From the NCBI GenBank assembly GCA_002788515.1, contig PFRJ01000108.1, positions 1-10,823 on the forward strand: a DNA stretch of 10,823 nucleotides, given 5' to 3'. Positions 5,915 to 10,823 of this stretch are shown one piece after another. This DNA is from Nitrosopumilales archaeon CG_4_9_14_0_2_um_filter_34_16 (GTDB taxonomy: Archaea > Thermoproteota > Nitrososphaeria > Nitrososphaerales > Nitrosopumilaceae). Numbering within the stretch: the stretch's first letter is position 1; the number at the start of each line of letters is the position of its first letter. The notes below the pieces were generated by a model. That model had not been told where the DNA came from, made no database searches, and saw nothing but the letters and a program-made list of their open reading frames with translations. The position numbers and the translations under genes were made by a program.

Positions 5915-6553
5915 TTGAAAATTGCAGCAATAATCCCAGTAAAGACTTTCTCTAAAGCAAAAACACGTCTAGATTTATCACCTCAACAAGTTGAAGACTT
6001 GTGCAAAGTGATGTTAGAAGAAATTTTGCACACATTATCGATATCACCACATATTGAAAAAATAATCATGGTTACAAAAGAAGAAAAAGCAATCGATATT
6101 GGTAAAAAATACAACACAGTAACAATCATTGATGAAAAAGAAGAAAGTGTCAACAATGCAGTGGCATTAGCAGACAAATATCTTTTAGAAAATGATTTTC
6201 ATGCATCAATTGTATTTCCTCAAGATATACCATTTATCAAAACTCAAGATATTGATTTTATGTTAAACTATAAGACGCATCCAAATTTTGCAATTATTGT
6301 TCCATCGAGACGATTTGATGGAACGAATGCATTAGCAAGAATGCCAGTAGATTTGATGAAGACACATTATGATGAAGATAGTTACAAAATTCACATGAAT
6401 ACTGCAAAAGAGTGCACACTCAATGTTGCAATGGTTTTTGTAAAAAGAATAATGTGGGATATAGATAACATAGATGATCTCAAGTTTTTACTAGAACAAA
6501 ATGAAAAGCCAGAGATTAGTGAAAAAATTAGAAAAATACTAGAAACAAACTAA
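5915..6553 (+). CDS. cofC: 2-phospho-L-lactate guanylyltransferase (CofC), F420 biosynthesis
   Basis: CofC activates 2-phospho-L-lactate with GTP to make LPPG, the substrate of CofD. The 212 residues form a single MobA/GlmU-like nucleotidyltransferase domain. Visible signatures are IPVKTFSKAKTRL at 7-19 (nucleotide-binding loop with catalytic-type Lys/Arg), QDIPF in the middle (the D-x-P element at the end of a core strand), FDGTNAL, and DIDNIDDL near the C-terminus, where the family has DIDTPEDL-like sequence. The start is TTG 5915, which yields the MKIAAIIPVK N-terminus usual for the family; there is no SD, so translation is probably coupled to cofD. CofE, which adds the glutamates, is not in the window. 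Confidence 0.93.
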   Translation: MKIAAIIPVKTFSKAKTRLDLSPQQVEDLCKVMLEEILHTLSISPHIEKIIMVTKEEKAIDIGKKYNTVTIIDEKEESVNNAVALADKYLLENDFHASIVFPQDIPFIKTQDIDFMLNYKTHPNFAIIVPSRRFDGTNALARMPVDLMKTHYDEDSYKIHMNTAKECTLNVAMVFVKRIMWDIDNIDDLKFLLEQNEKPEISEKIRKILETN

Positions 6554-6612
6554 GTAAAAGAAGAAGATTCAAAATAGAACAATATCATTTTAGCCACAAG
6601 ATCGACAACAGA

Positions 6613-6620
6613 CTTATAAA
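6613..6620 (+). promoter_or_regulatory. Second, distal TATA-like box upstream of tfb
   Basis: CTTATAAA lies about 55 nt before the tfb ATG. If used, it would produce a leader of roughly 30 nt. No gene other than tfb lies at the right distance on this strand. Confidence 0.3.
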
Positions 6621-6636
6621 CAATGAATTAGAAAAT

Positions 6637-6647
6637 CTTAAATATTA
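6637..6647 (+). promoter_or_regulatory. Proximal TATA-like box for tfb
   Basis: CTTAAATATTA is centred about 30 nt before ATG 6672 and puts the transcript start at or next to that codon. It therefore excludes the TTG at 6660 as start. Confidence 0.5.
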
Positions 6648-6671
6648 TCATAAAAGGTTTTGAGAGATAAA

Positions 6672-7580
6672 ATGGTTAAAACAGTAAATCCAAAAGACAG
6701 ATGCCCAAGATGTGGAAAGGGAACGCTAGTTACAGATGCCAACACGGGTGAGAATTTTTGTGGTAAATGTGGATTTGTCATTACAGATAAAGTAGAAGAA
6801 TCAGGGCCAGAATGGAGATCGTTCTCAAATGAGGGTGAAAACAAAAGCAGGGCAGGAGTTCCAACGTCACTTGCTATGCACGATATGGGATTGGCCACAG
6901 TAATCAACCCACAGAATAGAGACGCAACTGGAAAACCACTAACATCTGCAATGAAAAGCACTATTGAAAGACTAAGAACATGGGACAGCAGAAGTCAAGT
7001 TCATGAACCAGTGGATAGAAACTTTAGACAGGCATTCAGCGAACTAGACAGATTAAAAGATAAACTGGCAGTTGGAGATTCAGTGATTGAGAAAGCAGCT
7101 TACATTTACAGAAAAGCTCTTGAAAAAGGTCTTGTTAGAGGACGTTCCATTTCAGCCTTGATTGCATCTGCACTTTATGCAGCATGTAGAGATACAGAAA
7201 CACCAAGAACGTTAAAAGATATTGGATTGGCAAGTAACATTAAACGAAAAGATATTGCAAGATGCTATCGTTTGTTGTTAAGAGAATTGAATTTAAAAAT
7301 GCCAGTAGTGGATCCAGTAAAATGCATTTCAAGAATTGCAAGTAAAGCAGGATTGTCTGAAAAAACAAAAAGAAAAGCAACAAAGATTTTACAAACTGCA
7401 GAAGAGCAAAAAATTTCAGCAGGCAAAGATCCTATGGGATTAGCTGCTGCTGCACTTTATGTGGCATGTGTGACAAATGGAGAGAATAAAACTCAGAGAG
7501 ATGTAGCAGAAGCTGCAGGCGTAACTGAAGTTACAATTAGAAACAGATACAAAGGTTTGAAGTTAGCTCTAAATCTTTAA
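6672..7580 (+). CDS. tfb: Transcription initiation factor B (TFB, archaeal TFIIB)
   Basis: TFB bridges TBP at the TATA box and RNA polymerase to start transcription. The 302 residues follow the standard plan. A zinc ribbon has C11-x2-C14-x15-C30-x2-C33. The B-reader and linker region begins with GPEWRSF and continues through the PTSLAMHDMGLATVI segment that shapes the polymerase active-site cleft. Two cyclin repeats span about 105-195 and 200-295; the first contains the typical ALIASALYAACRDTETPRTL, the second AAAALYVACVTNGENKTQ, followed by the recognition-type helix with VTEVTIRNRYK. Nothing is missing. Ammonia-oxidising archaea usually have several TFB paralogues; which one this is cannot be told. 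ATG 6672 is preferred over TTG 6660 because of the TATA spacing. Its stop is two bases from the convergent operon. Confidence 0.96.
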   Translation: MVKTVNPKDRCPRCGKGTLVTDANTGENFCGKCGFVITDKVEESGPEWRSFSNEGENKSRAGVPTSLAMHDMGLATVINPQNRDATGKPLTSAMKSTIERLRTWDSRSQVHEPVDRNFRQAFSELDRLKDKLAVGDSVIEKAAYIYRKALEKGLVRGRSISALIASALYAACRDTETPRTLKDIGLASNIKRKDIARCYRLLLRELNLKMPVVDPVKCISRIASKAGLSEKTKRKATKILQTAEEQKISAGKDPMGLAAAALYVACVTNGENKTQRDVAEAAGVTEVTIRNRYKGLKLALNL

Positions 7581-7582
7581 AA

Positions 7583-8680
7583 TTATTTTTTCAGAGTTAG
7601 ATTTTTAATTTCTTTTAAGAATTCAAAATCATCTATAATCAAATTTTCAGGAAAACAATTCAGCATGTGGCCGTTTGGGATTGAATAAAAATTCCAGTCC
7701 AAGCATTCTGTATCAAATTCGTATGGTCGTGTATTATCAAACTCCCAATCAAATCCATTATCAATATGTTTTTCTGGGTACGAATGGCCTCGGATTAAAG
7801 TGATAATATTTTCGTCATAATTCGCTTCTATCTCAGCGTATAACGCATTAGGATACAAATACAAGACATTGGGATGATTGGTAATAGATTCAAATTCTTT
7901 TTGAGTGACATATTCATTATGAAGTAAGATTACAGAATCAAATGTATCCAAGAGATTAGGATCTTTATCAATATCAATATCAGCAATTAGAGGATATCCA
8001 AGCAGAGACAGAATTTTGACAGCGTTAGAAGAACCAGAATATCCTAAAAATTTAGAGTATTCAATTTTTGTAGTTAGACATTCTGCAGAGCATTCGTTTC
8101 TATAAAAAGTGTAAAACCCAGGTTCCCAATAAGCACTAGAAGTGAAAATTGGCATTACAACTGCAGAGTTTTGTTTTCTAGAATCATACAAAATATCTTC
8201 AATGTGTTCAATGTCGGATTTTAATAGAAATTGGATATCTTTAGGGATCGGGTTGTTATTTTCAAAATAGAAGTCTTTCTCATATGCATATATGGTAAAA
8301 AATTCGTTATTTCCGGAAAATTGATGTTTTTGGTAATCAGGTAAAGAAACAGATCTTTTCACCGTGAGGAGATTTTCTTCAAGCAAGTATTCGAGAGCGT
8401 TAAGAAATTCAGTTTCCGAAATTAAATTATGCGTCCAATAATCGGCAGTATTCTTAAACCAAAAAGGGATTTCATTTTCAGATACAGAAGAAGAGACATT
8501 CAATAAACCATCAAATATTAGCCAATCCACACCATGAGCAAATTCACCATCACTGATTTTATCTGCAGACCACCACATAGCATTGTTTTTAATCCAAAAT
8601 GGGACGGATTCTTCAGCATGAGTGGTCAACGCACAGCCTAAACAAAACAACATTGTAAAAAATAATAGTAATATCTTCAT
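7583..8680 (-). CDS. Secreted protein with two N-terminal PxWxKN-type repeats
   Basis: A 365-aa exported protein. The signal peptide is at 1-22, with cleavage likely after THA; C16 sits in a poor lipobox. Two tandem repeats follow: 26-60 (VPFWIKNNAMWW...ISDGEF...WLIFDGLL) and 71-104 (IPFWFKNTADYW...ISETEF...YLLEENLL). From memory, this repeat is common in thaumarchaeal secreted proteins. The remainder (about 120-365) has DSVILLHNEYVT at 248-259 and NVLYLYPNALYAEI at 271-284, and it resembles a glutamine-amidotransferase-like alpha/beta fold only by feel. Four cysteines there (C197, C201, C326, C342) could form disulfides. It is the last gene of the aIF1 operon, starting two nucleotides after the end of the protease gene. 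No enzymatic function can be named. Confidence 0.85.
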   Translation of the reverse strand: MKILLLFFTMLFCLGCALTTHAEESVPFWIKNNAMWWSADKISDGEFAHGVDWLIFDGLLNVSSSVSENEIPFWFKNTADYWTHNLISETEFLNALEYLLEENLLTVKRSVSLPDYQKHQFSGNNEFFTIYAYEKDFYFENNNPIPKDIQFLLKSDIEHIEDILYDSRKQNSAVVMPIFTSSAYWEPGFYTFYRNECSAECLTTKIEYSKFLGYSGSSNAVKILSLLGYPLIADIDIDKDPNLLDTFDSVILLHNEYVTQKEFESITNHPNVLYLYPNALYAEIEANYDENIITLIRGHSYPEKHIDNGFDWEFDNTRPYEFDTECLDWNFYSIPNGHMLNCFPENLIIDDFEFLKEIKNLTLKK

Positions 8681-8681
8681 A

Positions 8682-9674
8682 TCAATTATTCAGTTGCACC
8701 TGTTTATTTTTCATATAAAATCTGTCAACTAACAACATACAGATAGCAAAAATGCCAGAAACCAAGAAAAGAATCTCCAATGAAGACATCAAAGAATGAG
8801 AAAATGCATCTTCGATTGAAATCACATTAATTTGAGCAATAAAATTAGCATATGAAAATACAAAATAATTGGTGGCCCAGTGAATCAAAAGTGCAGACAG
8901 AAAACCATATCTTAGATAAACCCATCCCAAGATAATTCCACTAGCTGCAGCTTGTGCAAATTTACCACTACTCCAAGAATCTTCAAAAGCGACATGTGCG
9001 AATCCAAAAAGAAATCCTACAAAAACAATCAAAAATATAGCTTTTTTTGCATTATGAATGTCTAAAAAAGTTGGATTCCATAAACAACGTATGAAGTAAC
9101 GTACAGAGAATCTACAAGAATAAAGAGTAAAAAGAGGAACACCAACCAATATGAATCTAAATCCAAATTCTTCTATCACAGGAGCAAGACTAACATAAAA
9201 AAATTGAATTAAGTCATTATCAACTAAAGGAGGAACAATAGCAACACCAAAACCTTCCTGTACAAAATTAATCAAAGTAGAAATTAATATTAAAATTGAA
9301 AACCATTTTGTAACGCCTAACATGTAATTTAGTCTAGTGTCATATTTTCCACAAGAGATAATCAGTGAAAGTGTTTTCAAAAACCCGTGGGACGGACCAA
9401 GTATGGCAATGACAAAAAGCATAAGATAAAAAATCCATAAAACAACAAAAGCATCACCAATGCTTACATCAATAGGATTAAGATACAACCAAGTTCCATT
9501 GAAAATATCTAGATGTGTGAGAGGATATTCATAATTGATATCACCGCCGATATCACTTTCAAAAATAACAAAAATGCCAATTGGAAAAGAAACCAGAAGA
9601 AGACCAAAAATCACAGTAAGTAACGCAGTGAAAGGAATTCCAATTGATTGGAGTAATTTATTTGAATTTTGCAA
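8682..9674 (-). CDS. CPBP family (Abi/CAAX-type) intramembrane metalloprotease-like protein
   Basis: A 330-aa polytopic membrane protein of about eight hydrophobic helices with the CPBP (PF02517) core. The conserved blocks are EE at 168-169 with R173 (APVIEEFGFRFIL), H227 in FGFAHVAF, and H265-x3-N269 (LIHWATN). These glutamate and histidine residues form the active site in Rce1-type proteases, so the protein is probably catalytically competent. Family members trim prenylated proteins, process peptides or act in immunity; none of these can be assigned here. The start is TTG 9674, six nucleotides after the aIF1 stop and without a visible SD, so it depends on the upstream gene for transcription and perhaps translation. 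An intervening hydrophilic loop at about 187-210 is Arg- and Cys-containing. Confidence 0.88.
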   Translation of the reverse strand: MQNSNKLLQSIGIPFTALLTVIFGLLLVSFPIGIFVIFESDIGGDINYEYPLTHLDIFNGTWLYLNPIDVSIGDAFVVLWIFYLMLFVIAILGPSHGFLKTLSLIISCGKYDTRLNYMLGVTKWFSILILISTLINFVQEGFGVAIVPPLVDNDLIQFFYVSLAPVIEEFGFRFILVGVPLFTLYSCRFSVRYFIRCLWNPTFLDIHNAKKAIFLIVFVGFLFGFAHVAFEDSWSSGKFAQAAASGIILGWVYLRYGFLSALLIHWATNYFVFSYANFIAQINVISIEDAFSHSLMSSLEILFLVSGIFAICMLLVDRFYMKNKQVQLNN

Positions 9675-9680
9675 TTCGTT

Positions 9681-9989
9681 CTAGTGTAATTCTATTGTAT
9701 CTGCTGCAAATCCTAAATTAATCAAAGTCTCTTTAATTGTGTCTCGATGATCCCCTTGTAAAAAGATGTAACCTTCTTTTGCAGTGCCTCCACAAGCATA
9801 TTTGTTTTTGAGATCTTTTGCTACAGTTTCTAAGTTGTTTAATTTAGGATCTAATCCTTCTATCATAGTACCTTTTTTCTTAAATCGCCTAGTTTCTAAT
9901 CGAATGATAATTTTTGTGCTATCTTTGGCAAGCTCACCACAAGCACATAGATCTTCTGGAAGACCACAAGTATTACAAATTACCGCCAT
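9681..9989 (-). CDS. Translation initiation factor aIF1 (SUI1 family)
   Basis: aIF1 binds the small ribosomal subunit near the P site and enforces correct start-codon choice. The protein has 102 residues. Its N-terminus has a putative zinc knuckle, C5-x2-C8-x6-C15-x-C17. The SUI1 domain covers about 22-102 and includes the basic loop RRFKKKGTMIEGLD, the KYACGGTAKEGYIFLQGDH segment typical of SUI1 (CGG-T-x-K followed by I-x-L-Q-G-D), and a final helix with the IKETLINLGF pattern. Length and motifs are normal. It is the first gene of a minus-strand operon with the CPBP protease and the secreted repeat protein. A TATA-like GCTTAATAG (minus strand, 10018-10026) lies about 33 nt upstream, leaving a leader of about 6 nt. 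Confidence 0.95.
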   Translation of the reverse strand: MAVICNTCGLPEDLCACGELAKDSTKIIIRLETRRFKKKGTMIEGLDPKLNNLETVAKDLKNKYACGGTAKEGYIFLQGDHRDTIKETLINLGFAADTIELH

Positions 9990-10017
9990 TCGTTCGAAAT
10001 AAATTCAATTATTCACA

Positions 10018-10026
10018 CTATTAAGC
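10018..10026 (-). promoter_or_regulatory. TATA-like box for the aIF1 operon
   Basis: Reads GCTTAATAG on the minus strand, centred about 33 nt before ATG 9989. It resembles the GCTTAAGT element before the 41-aa zinc ribbon at 10532. Confidence 0.4.
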
Positions 10027-10061
10027 CTTGTTTGAATATAACTAAAAAATCAGAAACAATT

Positions 10062-10072
10062 GTATTTTTTAG
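10062..10072 (+). promoter_or_regulatory. TATA-like box for the p27-type gene
   Basis: GTATTTTTTAG is centred 27 nt before GTG 10094, fitting a leaderless transcript that begins at the GTG. Confidence 0.4.
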
Positions 10073-10093
10073 ATGGGAAATTAAAGATAATTA

Positions 10094-10426
10094 GTGACAG
10101 AAGAACTTACCAAAAAAGCTGCAGATATGCTTCTAAACGGAGCAACATTGCTTAGAGAACCTTGCCCATATTGCACAGGAGTCAGAGTTATGAAAGAAGG
10201 ATATGCGTTGTGCATTAAATGTGGGCGTGAACCTGAAAAAAAAGAGGTGCCAGCAGCAAAGATACCAGAGAGCACATCATCAACAATTAAAAAAACAATA
10301 GAAAAAAAGATGAAAATTCTTTCAACAGAATTAGAAAATGAGACAGATCATGAAAAGCAGCAAGAGATTTTAAAAACAATTAATTCATTGTTAGAAACAA
10401 TGGGAAAGATAAAAGACGATAAATAA
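10094..10426 (+). CDS. Sjogren/scleroderma autoantigen 1 (p27) family zinc protein
   Basis: A 110-aa protein matching the Auto_anti-p27 family (PF06677), found in eukaryotes and widely in archaea with no firm function. An N-terminal helix (ELTKKAADMLLNGATLL) leads into a zinc ribbon, C24-x2-C27-x12-C40-x2-C43, with the family-typical EPCPYCTGVRVMKEGYALC arrangement. Residues 45-65 are a Pro/Lys/Ser-rich linker. The C-terminal part from about 63 (IKKTIEKKMKILSTELENE) to 107 is strongly charged with regular hydrophobics, compatible with a coiled coil and self-association. The start is GTG 10094, which gives a normal family N-terminus and sits 27 nt from a TATA-like box. It is divergent from the aIF1 operon. 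Confidence 0.88.
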   Translation: MTEELTKKAADMLLNGATLLREPCPYCTGVRVMKEGYALCIKCGREPEKKEVPAAKIPESTSSTIKKTIEKKMKILSTELENETDHEKQQEILKTINSLLETMGKIKDDK

Positions 10427-10501
10427 GAATATTTTAGAAAAAATGGTAGACATATAATCACGTTTCATAGGCAACATAAAACAACCAGTAAATACCAATA
10501 T

Positions 10502-10509
10502 GCTTAAGT
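10502..10509 (+). promoter_or_regulatory. TATA-like box for the 41-aa zinc ribbon
   Basis: GCTTAAGT is centred 27 nt before GTG 10532. Confidence 0.4.
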
Positions 10510-10531
10510 CGTAAATCATCATACAAAATTT

Positions 10532-10657
10532 GTGAATAAAGCAGAGTTTTACACATGTAAAAATTGTGGAGCGGAATTTCCATCAACAGAAATTAGACTT
10601 TATTGCAAAGTATGCAAATCAAATCTAGATAAAACAGGAAATTTACCTAAACTCTAA
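10532..10657 (+). CDS. 41-aa zinc-ribbon microprotein
   Basis: A 41-residue protein consisting almost wholly of one zinc ribbon: C9-x2-C12-x12-C25-x2-C28, with aromatic or hydrophobic residues (F6-Y7, F16, L23-Y24) in the positions that pack a ribbon. The remainder is a short Lys/Asn-rich tail. The start is GTG 10532; a TATA-like box 27 nt upstream supports a leaderless mRNA. Many archaeal ribbons of this size are single-domain nucleic-acid or protein-interaction modules. The spacing matches that of the p27-type gene just upstream, but there is no other similarity to show common descent. Function unknown. Confidence 0.7.
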   Translation: MNKAEFYTCKNCGAEFPSTEIRLYCKVCKSNLDKTGNLPKL

Positions 10658-10662
10658 TTTAT

Positions 10663-10672
10663 GAAATAAATA
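10663..10672 (+). promoter_or_regulatory. TATA-like box for the 23-aa membrane microprotein
   Basis: GAAATAAATA is centred 27 nt before ATG 10694. Confidence 0.4.
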
Positions 10673-10693
10673 AGACAGAGAGAAATTAAACTC

Positions 10694-10765
10694 ATGTCAA
10701 CATTCATGAAAGTGTCTATCGGAGTAGTAATAACTGCATTCATCATAGTATTTGTGACAATTTAA
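10694..10765 (+). CDS. 23-aa single-helix membrane microprotein (putative)
   Basis: The frame reads MSTFMKVSIGVVITAFIIVF and then VTI before TAA. After a short N-terminus with one Lys it is a continuous hydrophobic stretch (residues 7-23), long enough to cross a membrane once; the positive residue suggests the N-terminus stays inside. A frame this short can occur by chance, but it starts with ATG, has a TATA-like box exactly 27 nt upstream, and lies in a run of co-directional small genes. There is no homology assignment. It might be a subunit-like or regulatory small membrane protein, or noise. Confidence 0.45.
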   Translation: MSTFMKVSIGVVITAFIIVFVTI

Positions 10766-10823
10766 ACAGTAAATACATTCAAATGAATTCTCAACAAAAC
10801 AACATGTAAAGAAAAGGATTGTC

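Noticed and set aside
6638..6961. 107-codon minus-strand frame over the 5' end of tfb
   Set aside because: Complement of the conserved TFB zinc ribbon and B-linker; no independent signal.
9784..10275. Plus-strand frame over aIF1 (9784-10002) and minus-strand frame over the p27-type gene (10081-10275)
   Set aside because: Each is opposite a gene with clear family motifs and shows no domain of its own.
10450..10459. TATA-like ACATATAATC
   Set aside because: No start codon with a usable frame follows at the right distance on either strand.
1..10823. Mobile elements, CRISPR arrays, tRNA genes or a defence system
   Set aside because: No transposase or integrase motifs, no regular repeats with spacers, and no cloverleaf with T-arm sequence were found. 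The CPBP protease family includes 'Abi' members, but its housekeeping operon context gives no reason to call it a defence gene.

Overview
The window is AT-rich archaeal DNA and most resembles an ammonia-oxidising thaumarchaeon (Nitrososphaerota, Nitrosopumilus-like). The evidence is archaeal information-processing genes (TFB, aIF1, a p27-type zinc protein, an RNase P RNA with archaeal-style P1 and P4), a geranylgeranyl-reductase flavoprotein, an F420 biosynthesis pair (cofD-cofC), and two secreted or membrane proteins of a style I associate with this group. Many genes have a TATA-like box about 26-30 nt before the start codon, the spacing expected of leaderless archaeal transcripts. Several starts are TTG or GTG. 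Species-level placement is not possible from sequence reading alone.

Layout. 1-195: 3' end of a cut-off gene with a Cys/His cluster. 247-1461: geranylgeranyl-reductase family flavoprotein (+). 1407-1762: a frameshifted, apparently decayed secreted-protein gene (-). 1812-2027: a small Cys-rich zinc-ribbon protein (-), divergent from a SAM methyltransferase at 2138-2767 (+). 2798-3084: RNase P RNA (+), which explains the largest stretch without a real protein gene. 3152-3256: a 34-aa single C2H2 zinc finger (+), convergent with a 47-aa ribbon-helix-helix regulator at 3262-3405 (-); a 17-bp palindrome contains both stop codons. 3518-4900: a 460-aa membrane protein (-) whose cytoplasmic tail carries nine cysteines, mostly as CxC pairs. 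4993-6553: cofD-cofC (+), read divergently from the membrane protein. 6672-7580: transcription factor B (+), ending 2 nt from the convergent operon aIF1 > CPBP membrane protease > secreted two-repeat protein (9989 down to 7583, -). 10094-10426: p27-type zinc protein (+), divergent from aIF1. 10532-10657: a 41-aa zinc ribbon. 10694-10765: a 23-aa single-helix membrane microprotein.

How the parts fit. There are three broad themes: gene expression (TFB, aIF1, RNase P RNA, an RHH regulator and several small zinc proteins), cofactor and lipid chemistry (CofC/CofD for F420; the reductase for isoprenoid saturation), and cell-envelope proteins with no firm function. No transposase, integrase, CRISPR array or tRNA was seen. 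The least explained items are the Cys-rich membrane protein, the aIF1-protease-secreted protein operon, and the set of microproteins.
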